Source: Bacteroidota bacterium
GTDB lineage: Bacteria; Bacteroidota; Bacteroidia; 2-12-FULL-35-15
NCBI GenBank assembly: GCA_016722565.1
Contig: JADKIU010000003.1
Coordinates: 248,001 to 312,000 of the forward strand
DNA: 64,000 bases
Direction: 5' to 3'
Below the pieces are notes generated by a model, which saw only the letters and a list, made by a program, of their open reading frames with translations, ran no database searches and was not told the origin of the DNA. Below, one piece after another: positions 49,905 to 61,900 of this stretch. How positions within the stretch are numbered: position 1 is the first letter of the stretch; every line of letters begins with the position of its first letter. Both the position numbers and the translations under genes were made by a program.

Positions 49905-52900
49905 ATGCTAATTAAGAGATTAGGACTTTTTATTGGTTTCTTTTTATTCATAGGGCTTTCCTACGGACAGCTTCCCGGCTATTCCTTTTATAAAATTCTT
50001 ACAATCAATGCAGCACAAGTTGGAGCGGGGGGCCCTTTTATAGACTTTCCTGTTTTAGTTAGTCGTACAGATTTAGATTTAAGAGTAGTTGCAAGTGGTG
50101 GAGATGTGCGCAACGCAAATGGCTACGATATAAAATTTACAGCAGCAGATGGAATCACACCTCTGGACCATCAGCTGGAATTGTACGTTCCTACAACAGG
50201 TGAATTAGTGGCGTGGGTGCGCGTACCTTCCGTTGCAGGTGGTACTGTCATTCGTATGTATTATGGAAATACGGCTATTGTTGCCGACCAATCTGTTACA
50301 ACCACTTGGAATGCACAATACAATGCCGTGTGGCACTTACACAACGATGTTCCTTCAGCCTTGGATGCCACAGCCAATACGCATACCATGACGAATGTGG
50401 GCTCTGCAAATTTAACTGGAGCTACACGAAAAATTGCTGACGGTCAAACTTTTGTTGCCGGTAATTCTCTAACACGTCCGCCTGATCCAACGTTGGTCAT
50501 ACCAGGAAATGTAACATTAGAAGGTTGGGTTAGAATGACTACAATACAAGCAGGCATAAAAGAAAATGTAATTTTCGCTTGTGGAGGAGGAACAGAAACT
50601 GCGGTAGATAATTATTCCTATTACTTTTCAATTGATGCCACAACATTAAGACTTCGAACCTACTGGGAATATGGTGCAGGAACAGACAAAGATATCATTT
50701 CAACTGTTTCTTCTGGCGTTGCCACTGGAACATGGAGACATATTGCAATGGTTAGGGACGTAACAGCCAATAGTGTTCGTTTTTATGTTAACGGAGTTCT
50801 TAGTGGCGCTGCTGTTGCCTATTTAGGAACGGAAGACCCTACTGGTGGTGGATCCAATACCTTTAGAATTGCACAAGATCCAAATACAACTGCACAAGAT
50901 TTTATTGGTTCTTTGGACGAACTCCGAATTTCAAATGATGCAAAACCAGCTGGTTGGTTGCTAACCAATTACAACACCATGAATACGCCAGCAACCTTTT
51001 TTGCGGTAGGTGCTGAAATTTGTGTTAATCCAACCACTTCAGCAGCTGGTCCTGACCAATCCATTTGTGCATTAACAACGGCAACACTTGCAGGGAATGC
51101 ACCAACAGTTGGCGCTGGCGTATGGTCAGTAATTGCCGGGGGGGCAACTGTAACCACTCCCACATCTCCAACTTCCGGTGTCACTGGATTAGCTTTAGGA
51201 GCAAATACTTTTAGATGGACGATTTCAAATAGTTCAGGAACGTGTGTTGCATCAACGGATGATATTACAATTACCGTTTACGCAAACCCTACAGCCTCTG
51301 CTGCTGGTCCAAACCAAAGTTTGTGCAACACACCAACAGCTACTTTAGCAGGAAACACACCAATTGTAGGAACTGGAGCATGGTCAGTTATTGCTGGATC
51401 TGCAACAGTCACCACACCTACCTCTCCAACCTCAGGTGTTACAGGACTTACAACAGGAGTAAACACTTTCCGTTGGACAATTTCGAATGGAACGTGCGTT
51501 GCATCAACAGATGATATTACAATCACAAACTATGCAAATCCTACAACATCCGCTGCTGGTCCTGATCAAGCTGTATGTGGTCCAACAGCAACATTGGCAG
51601 GGAATAGCCCTTCTTTTGGAACAGGAGTTTGGACAGTACTTGCAGGATCAGGAATTGTTACAACTCCTAGTTCGCCAACATCCGGAGTCACCGGTTTAAG
51701 TCCGGGTGTAAATACATTCCGTTGGACAATTACAAATGGAGTTTGTGCTCCATCTATTGACGACATCACAATTACAAGTGATCCGGTTCCCACAACTGCA
51801 GCTGCAGGACCCGACCAATCTGTTTGTGCAACGGCTGTAGCAACACTGGCCGGAAACGCACCTACAACAGGAACAGGTGTTTGGACTGTGGTTACCGGAT
51901 CAGCAACCGTTACCACGCCTTCTTCACCAACATCCGGTGTTACAGGATTAAGTTATGGAACCAATACATTCCGATGGACCATCTCAAATGGTGTTTGTGC
52001 GCCATCAGTAGATGATATTATTATTACGCGCTATGATGTTCCTACCATTGCAGATGCAGGATTCGATCAAACCGTTTGTGCTACTTCTGCAACATTGGCA
52101 GGCAATACACCAATTGTTGGCACAGGAGTTTGGACGGTTATCTCCGGAGGTGCAACAATCACAACACCAACATCACCAACATCTGGAGTGACCGGATTGA
52201 GCGTTGGTGTTAACACCTTTCGTTGGACGATTTCGAATGGAATATGTACTCCTTCCACTGATGACATTATCATCAATCGATTGGATTTTCCTACAACTGC
52301 TGCTGCTGGTCCCGACCAAGTTGTTTGTTCGCCCAATGCCACTCTTGCAGGAAATACACCAACCGTTGGAACAGGTGTCTGGACCGTCATCGCTGGTGGA
52401 GCAACCATAACAACACCTACATCACCAACATCAGGAGTAACTGGTTTAAGTATTGGAGTGAATACGTTCCGTTGGACCATCACCAATAGTACCTGTCCAA
52501 GCTCTGTGGATGATGTTACAATTAATCGTGATGCCGCTCCAACAACTGCCAATGCGGGAACAGATCAAACCGTTTGCGCAACAACTGCTACTCTTGCAGG
52601 GAATCTTCCAGCTATCGGAACAAGGGTTTGGACGGTAATTGCAGGAACCGGAAGTGTAACATTCCCTTCTGCACCAGGTTCACCGGTTACAGGTTTAAGT
52701 GTAGGTGTAAATATTTTCCGCTGGACGATTTCGAATGGCGTTTGTCCACCTTCAACTGATGATGTAACCATTACTCGTTTACCATTTCCAACAACTTCGG
52801 CAGCCGGACCTAATCAAACATTGTGCACAACCACTGCAACACTTGCCGGTAATTCTCCTACTGTAGGAACCGGAGCATGGACAGTGATTGCTGGCTCCGC

Positions 52901-55900
52901 AACCGTTACAACTCCGACTTCACCTACTTCCGGAGTGACCGGATTAAGCTTAGGAGTTAATACATTCCGTTGGACCATTTCAAACAGTATTTGTACACCA
53001 TCTGTTGATGACATCACCATATTCCGTGACACTCCACCAACTGTTGCTGCTGCAGGTCCGAATCAAACAATTTGTGCTTCAACTGCAACACTTGCAGGAA
53101 ATACACCTACCGTTGGAACCGGCACTTGGACGGTGATTGCCGGTTCTGGTACAGTAACAACGCCTTCATCTCCAACTTCTGGAGTCACTGGTTTGAGCAT
53201 TGGAGTAAACACCTTCCGATGGACCATTTCAAATGGTACATGCGCCCCGTCTTTTGATGACATTACTATTAATGTTGATCAAAACCCAACCGTTTCAAAT
53301 GCCGGTGCCGATAATACTTTTTGCAGTGCTTCCTCTTCCTTAAATGGAAACACACCAATTCTTGGAACAGGAATTTGGACCGTTTTTTCTGGGGGTGGAT
53401 TTGTTACCACACCAAGTTCTCCAACTTCCGGAGTAACAGGATTAACAGTTGGAACAAATACATTTGTTTGGACCATTTCAAACGGAACTTGCCCCTCATC
53501 CATTGACTCGGTGAGTCTGATTATTGACCCTTTACCAACTGTTGCCAATGCCGGATTTGATTCTACAATTTGCTCCACTGCTTCCGTTTTAAATGGGAAT
53601 ATCCCAATTATTGGATCCGGAATGTGGACTATCACTGCAGGAACAGGAACACTTACATCCACCACCTCTGCAACACCTGGTGTGAGTGGATTAAGTATTG
53701 GAGCGAACACCTTCGTATGGACCATTTCGAATGGAACTTGTCCTCCATCTGCAGACAATGTTACCATCACCGTAGATCCAGTTGCAACAATATCAGCTGC
53801 AGGACCTGACCAAACAATTTGTTCGACCACCGCAACACTTGCAGCAAATACACCTCTTGTAGGAACTGGTATATGGTCAGTGATTGCTGGCAGTGCAACA
53901 GTTACAACTCCATCTTCACCAACATCAGGTGTTACTGGTTTATCCGTTGGAGTAAACACCTTCCGTTGGACCATTACAAGTGGCGTTTGTACACCTTCCA
54001 TGGATGATATTACTATTACCCGCGATGCAACTCCGACTGTTTCCGCAGCAGGTGTTGATCAAAATGTTTGTGCAACAACAGCTACACTTGCAGCAAATAC
54101 ACCACTCGTAGGTACTGGTGTATGGACCGTTATTACAGGCGCAGCAACAGTAACCACACCATCTTCACCAACATCAGGGGTTACCGGATTAAGTGTTGGT
54201 GTGAATACATTCCGTTGGACCATTTCAAACGGAATATGCGCTTCTTCAACAGATGATATTACAATCAACCGCTTTAACATACCTACCACAGCTGCTGCCG
54301 GACCAGATCAAGTTCGTTGTGCGACAACTGCGACACTTGCCGGGAATACTCCAACAGTTGGAACAGGAGCATGGACCGTTATTGCGGGTGGAGCAACGGT
54401 TACAACACCTACTTCTCCAACATCCGGAGTTACAGGATTATCAGTGGGTGTCAATACATTCCGATGGACTATTTCAAATGGGGTTTGTACTCCTTCTACT
54501 GATGATGTTACAATCACTCGAAATGCTAATCCGACCTTATCTAATGCAGGTCCGGATCAAAGTGTTTGTACATTAACAGCAACACTTGCCGGAAACACAC
54601 CGGTTGTCGGTACAGGCGCTTGGACAGTTCTTGCCGGTGGCGCAACGGTTACCACCCCTACTTCACCAACGTCTGGAGTTACTGGATTATCCGTTGGAGT
54701 TAACACTTTCCGTTGGACAATTTCAAATGGAGTTTGTACTCCATCTACAGATAATATCACAATAACTCGTTTTAATTTCCCGACTGTGGCCACCGCTGGA
54801 CCTGATCAAACACTTTGTGTAACAACCGCTACTCTTGCAGGAAACACACCTACTGTTGGAACGGGCGCATGGACAGTGATTGCAGGGACTGGTGTTGTGA
54901 CAACACCTATATCTCCTACATCTGGAGTTACGGGATTAAGCTTTGGTGTAAACACATTTAGATGGACCATCTCTAATGGTGTATGTACACCAACAACTGA
55001 TGACATCACGATTTTCAGAGATACACCACCAACCACCTCCGCGGCAGGAGTCGATCAAACTGTTTGTGCAACGTCAGCTACTCTTGCTGGAAATAATCCA
55101 GTGGTAGGAACAGGCGCATGGACCGTAATCACTGGTAGTGGAGTCGTGACAACACCCTCATCACCATCATCCGGAGTAACAGGATTAAGTGTCGGTGTTA
55201 ATACATTCCGATGGACCATCTCCAATGGTACCTGTTCACCATCTATTGATGATGTGATTATTAATCGCTTGGATTTCCCTACTGCTGCTGCAGGACCCGA
55301 TCAAACAATTTGTGCAACTACTGCTATACTTGCTGCTAACACGCCAATCATAGGAACGGGTGCATGGACAGTGATTGCTGGTACTGGAGTGGTGACAACA
55401 CCAACTTCACCTACTTCCGGTGTGACTGGATTAAGCTTAGGAGTCAATACATTCAGATGGACCATCTCCAATGGAGTGTGTACACCTTCTACTGATGATA
55501 TTACCATTTTCCAAGATACACCACCTACAACTTCAAATGCAGGAACAGACCAAACCGTTTGTGTTACAACAGCTACACTCAACGGAAATGCTCCGATTGT
55601 TGGAACAGGTATTTGGACGGTTGTAGCGGGTAGTGCAACTGTTACTACTCCTACTTCACCTACTTCCGGTGTTACCGGATTAAGTGTTGGTATCAATACA
55701 TTCCGATGGACAACCACCAATGGAACATGTCCGCCTTCTATTGATGACATTACTATTAATCGCTTGGATTTCCCTACCACTGCAGCTGCAGGACCGGATC
55801 AAACATTGTGTACAACCACTGCTACACTCGCAGCAAATACTCCTGCTATTGGAACAGGCGCATGGACGGTGATTGCTGGAACCGGAGTAGTGACAACACC

Positions 55901-58900
55901 TACATCGCCATCGCCAGGTGTTACTGGGCTTAGCTTAGGAGTGAATACATTCCGTTGGACCATCTCCAATGGTATTTGTACTCCATCCATTGACGATGTA
56001 ACCATCTTCCGTGATACACCACCTACAACTTCAAATGCGGGAGTAGATCAAACAGTTTGTACAACCACTGCGACACTTGCGGGGAATGCTCCTACGGTCG
56101 GAACTGGATTTTGGACAGTGGTAACTGGAACAGGAGTGGTTACCACTCCAACTTCACCTACTTCAGGGGTTACCGGATTAAGCTTTGGAACCAATACTTT
56201 CCGATGGACCATCTCCAATGGAACCTGCGCTCCATCAGTGGACGATATTGTTATCGATCGTTTGCTTTTCCCTACTACAGCGGCAGCTGGACCTGATCAA
56301 ACTTTATGTACAACCACCGCTACACTTGCCGGAAACAATCCAATTGTTGGAACAGGTGTATGGACAGTGATTGCGGGAACTGGAGTGGTGACAACACCTA
56401 CATCACCTTCTTCAGGTGTTACTGGATTAAGTTTTGGTGCGAATATTTTCCGATGGACCATCTCTAATGGTGTATGTACACCTTCTATTGATGACATTAC
56501 TATTTTCCGTGATACACCACCTACTGTATCGAATGCAGGAATTGACCAAACGGTTTGTTTAACTTCTGCTACCCTTGCAGGAAATACACCGGTGGTTGGA
56601 GCAGGAACATGGACCGTTGTTACCGGTAGTGCAACAGTTACCACCCCATCATCACCATCATCCGGAGTAACAGGATTAAGTGTTGGAGTCAATACTTTTG
56701 TTTGGACCATTTCAAATGGAACATGTGCTAATTCATTCGATTCGATTACAATTAATCGTTTGGATTTTCCTACTCCAGCTGCCGCAGGTCCGGATCAAAT
56801 TGTTTGCAGTGATACTGCAACATTAGCGGCTAATACTCCTATTGTTGGATCAGGATTCTGGACAGTAATTGCTGGATCTGGCGTATTTTCCACTCCTACT
56901 TCTCCTACTTCCGGAGTTACAGGAATGATACTTGGGGCGAACACTTTCCGCTGGACAACTTCGAATGGACTTTGTACTCCTTCAACAGATGACATAACCA
57001 TCAATCGACTTGTAACTCCTACTGTTGCATTAGCCGGACCAGATCAAACAATTTGCTCAACAACAGCAACACTTACCGGAAACACACCGGTTATTGGCTC
57101 TGGTGCATGGACAGTGATTGCCGGAACTGGAATTGTTACAACACCTACTTCAGCCACCTCAGGAGTAACAGGAATAAGCTTAGGATTTAATACATTTGTT
57201 TGGACCATAACAAGCGGAAGTTGTCCGATAACAACAGACACTGTTGTGTTTTATCGTTTAGATTTCCCTACCGTTGCAACTGCAGGTCCGGATCAAACAT
57301 TGTGCGCAACAACTGCTACACTTGCTGCAAACACACCTATTGTCGGAACAGGATCATGGACAGTGATTGCAGGAACCGGAGTGGTGACAACACCAACATC
57401 TCCAACATCCGGTGTTACCGGATTAAGTTTTGGAGTGAATACGTTCCGATGGACCATCTCCAATGGGGTATGTATACCATCCTCTGACGACATTACTATT
57501 TTCCGCGATACACCACCTACAGTTGCTGCAGCTGGAGTGGATCAAACTATTTGTGCAACGAGCACAACACTTGCCGGAAATACACCTGTGGTAGGAACGG
57601 GACTTTGGACAATCGTTGCAGGTAGTGCAACCATCACAACTCCTACTTCACCAACATCCACACTTACAGGATTAGGAGTAGGAACAAATATTTTTGTTTG
57701 GACCATCTCCAATGGAACATGTGCTAATTCATTCGATTCGGTTACAATTTTCCGTTACGATTTCCCTACCGTTGCAACGGCTGGTCCGGATCAAACCTTA
57801 TGCGCAACCACTGCTACACTTGCTGCAAACACACCTGTAGTTGGAACAGGTGCATGGACGGTGATTGCTGGAACCGGAGTGGTTACAACACCTTCATCGC
57901 CTACATCAGGAGTTACCGGATTAAGTTTTGGAGTGAATACGTTTAGATGGACCATCTCTAATGGTGTGTGTACACCTTCCACTGACGATATTACTATTTT
58001 CCGCGATACACCACCTACAGTTGCTGCAGCTGGAGTGGACCAAACCATTTGTGCAACGAGCACAACACTTGCCGGTAATACACCTGTGGTAGGAACGGGA
58101 CTTTGGACCATCGTTGCAGGTAGTGCAACCATTACCACTCCTACTTCACCAACATCAACACTTATAGGATTAGGAGTAGGAACAAATATTTTTGTTTGGA
58201 CCATATCCAATGGAACATGTGCTAATTCATTCGATTCTGTTACAATTTTCCGCTTTGATTTCCCTACCGTTGCAACGGCTGGTCCGGATCAAACCTTATG
58301 CGCAACCACTGCTACACTTGCTGCAAACACACCTGTAGTTGGAACAGGTGCATGGACGGTGATTGCTGGAACCGGAGTGGTAACAACACCAACATCTCCA
58401 ACATCCGGTGTTACAGGATTAAGTTTTGGAGTGAACACATTTAGATGGACCATCTCCAATGGGGTATGTACACCATCCACTGACGACATTACTATTTTCC
58501 GCGATACACCACCTACTGTTTCTAATGCAGGAGTGAATCAAACCATTTGTGCTACAAGTACTGCACTTGCCGGAAATACACCTGTGGTAGGAACCGGACT
58601 TTGGACCATTGTTGCAGGCAGTGCAACCATCACCACTCCTACTTCACCAACATCCACACTTACAGGATTAGGAGTAGGAACAAATATTTTTGTTTGGACC
58701 ATCTCCAATGGAACATGTGCTAATTCATTCGATTCTGTTACAATTTTCCGTTACGATTTCCCTACCGTTGCAACGGCTGGTCCGGATCAAACATTGTGCG
58801 CAACCACTGCTACACTTGCTGCAAACACACCTGTAGTTGGAACAGGAGTATGGAGTGTAATTGCAGGAACTGGAGTTGTAACAACACCATCTTCACCAAC

Positions 58901-61900
58901 ATCAGGAGTTACAGGATTAAGTTTTGGAGTGAACGTTTTCCGTTGGACCATTTCCAATGGGGTATGTACACCATCCACTGACGACATTACTATTTTCCGT
59001 GATACACCACCTACCGTTTCTAATGCAGGAGTGAATCAAACCATTTGTGCAACAAGCACAACACTTGCCGGAAATACTCCAGTGGTAGGAACCGGACTTT
59101 GGACCATCGTTGCAGGTAGTGCAACCATTACCACTCCTACTTCACCAACATCCGGACTTACAGGATTAGGAGTAGGAACAAATATTTTTGTTTGGACCAT
59201 CTCCAATGGAACCTGTGCAGCATCAGTTGATTCTGTGACGATTTTCCGTTTCAATTTCCCTACACTTTCTGCTGCAGGACCAAACCAAACGGTGTGTTCA
59301 ACAACAGCAACACTTGCAGGAAACACACCCATTGTTGGAACAGGAGTTTGGACTGTATTAGCAGGAACAGGAGTTGTTACAACACCAACATCTCCAACAT
59401 CCGGTGTTACCGGTTTGAGTGTAGGCATCAATACATTCCGTTGGACCATCAGCAATGGAGTATGCTCTCCTTCTACCGATGATATTACTATTACACGAGA
59501 TGCTCCACCTACTGTATCTGCAGCAGGTATCGACCAAACCATTTGTGCCACGAGTGCAACACTTGCTGGAAATACACCTGCTATAGGAACTGGATTGTGG
59601 ACTGTAATAACTGGCACTGGAGTAGTTACAACGCCAAGTTCACCTACATCAACGGTGAGTGGAATAAGTGTTGGAGTAAATACATTTGTTTGGACGATTT
59701 CAAATGGAGTTTGTCCTAGCTCAACAGATACTGTAACAATTTATCGTTTCGATTTTCCTACTATAGCGAATGCCGGATTTGATTCCACTATTTGTTCGTC
59801 AGCTTCAACATTAAATGCCAATGCACCAATTGTAGGAACAGGTATATGGTCTGTGATTTCAGGAACAGGAACTGTTACATCACCTACATCAAATTCCTCG
59901 ACTGTAACTGGAATGAGTATTGGTGTGAATAAATTTGTTTGGACAATCTCAAATGGAGTATGCCTTTCATCAAAAGATACGGTTACAATAAATGTAGATG
60001 CATATCCAACAATTGCTAATGCCGGTTCCGATTTTATTATATGTGCATCTTCTGCTACATTAAATGGCAATACACCAATTGTTGGTACTGGTTTATGGAC
60101 AATCGTTTCAGGTAGTGGTACAATTACCAATCCTACATCACCAACATCATCAATAACCGGTGTAAGTGTGGGCGTAAATGTATTTGTCTGGACCATTTCA
60201 AACGGAACCTGTGTACCAACAACAGATACGGTTGTAGCTACAATCAACACCTTTGCTACTCCGGCAAACGCTGGAAGTGATTCAACAATCTGTTCTTCTT
60301 TTTCCTCTTTAAATGGAAATATTCCAATTGTCGGAATAGGAACTTGGTCGGTAATTGCTGGTACCGGAATATTAAGTGATTCCAGCAATGTTACTTCAGG
60401 TATTTCAGGATTAAGCATTGGCACCAACACATTTGTATGGTCGATTACAAGTGGTGCTTGTCCTGTTTCACACGACACTGTAAATTATTTTGTAGACCCA
60501 TTACCAACCGTTGCAAACGCAGGTTTTGATTCAACCATCTGCTCTGCAAACTCTACATTAAATGGAAATACACCTGCAATCGGATCAGGAACATGGACGG
60601 TTACTGCAGGTGGTGCCTCATTATTCGCAGCCACTTCGCCATCTTGTGGTGTTTCTGGTTTAAGTGTTGGCGTAAATACATTTGTTTGGACAATTGCTAA
60701 TGGAACTTGTCCTTCTTCTTTCGACACCGTTTCCATTTTTGTTGATCCCTTTCCAACAGCAGCAAATGCAGGATTTGATTCCACTATTTGTTCATCGACA
60801 TCTTCATTAAATGGGAATGTACCAACAATTGGAACTGGTAACTGGAGTGTTGTTTCTGGAGCGGGAACCATTACCACTCCATCTTCGCCTACGACAGCCA
60901 TATCAGGATTAAGCATTGGAACCAATACATTTGTCTGGACGATTTCAAATGGTACTTGCAGTGCATCAACAGATACTGTAAATTATTATATTGATCCATT
61001 CCCTTCTGCAGCCAATGCAGGTTTTGATTCAACCATCTGTGCGGCAACCTCCACTTTAAATGGAAATACTCCTGCCATAGGAACTGGCCTCTGGACAGCG
61101 ATTGTGGGAACAGGAACGTTAACGTCTCCATCATCTCCTATTTGTGGCATTACAGGCATGAGCAGCGGCATCAACACATTTGTTTGGACGATATCCAGTG
61201 GTACTTGTCCTTCCACAACAGATACAGTAACTATTTTTGTAGATGCCTTTCCGACTGTTGCCAATGCCGGTATCGATTCTGCAATTTGCGCTTTCTCATC
61301 AACGCTAAACGGGAATGTTCCAATTGTGGGAACAGGATTCTGGACGCTCATCAGTGGTAGCGGAACGATTGTAAGTCCGGCATCGCCAGTTACATCCGTG
61401 ACAGGTTTAAGCATCGGCTCTAACATTTTCCGCTGGACAATTTCTGGAGCTACCTGTCCACCTACAATGGATGATGTTGAGATTTGGGTGGATGACATTC
61501 CAACCATTGCGAATGCCGGGTTAGACGTTTCAACAAGCTTGAATTTTGTAACATTAAATGCCAACACTCCTATAACCGGAATTGGAACGTGGAGTATTCT
61601 TTCAGGAAGTGGACTGTTCACAAACATCAATGATCCGGGAACATATACAGCCAACTTAACTGGTGGACAAAATATCTTTTTATGGACAATTTCAAATGGA
61701 GCATGTCCATCCAGCACGGATGAAGTAATGATAACGGTATCAGAAATACAAGTACCAAATGGTTTTTCTCCGAATGGTGATAATATCAATGATTTCTTTG
61801 AAATTCCTGGCTTAGGCGACTTTACCAATGTTGAGTTAAATGTATTTAATCGCTGGGGAAATTTGGTATATAGCAATCCTGACTATAAAAATGATTGGGA

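Noticed and set aside
49727..49915. 62-residue ORF before the giant gene
   Set aside because: Very Phe/Leu-rich, no recognisable motif, overlaps the giant gene's start and sits on a promoter region.
51027..61745. Long antisense and alternative-frame ORFs in the repeat region
   Set aside because: They recur once per 249-bp unit with the same sequence, so they are shadows of the repeat's composition rather than separate genes.
51027..61745. Tandem array as a CRISPR or satellite
   Set aside because: Units are 249 bp with intact coding frame and conserved codons; CRISPR repeats are far shorter and non-coding.
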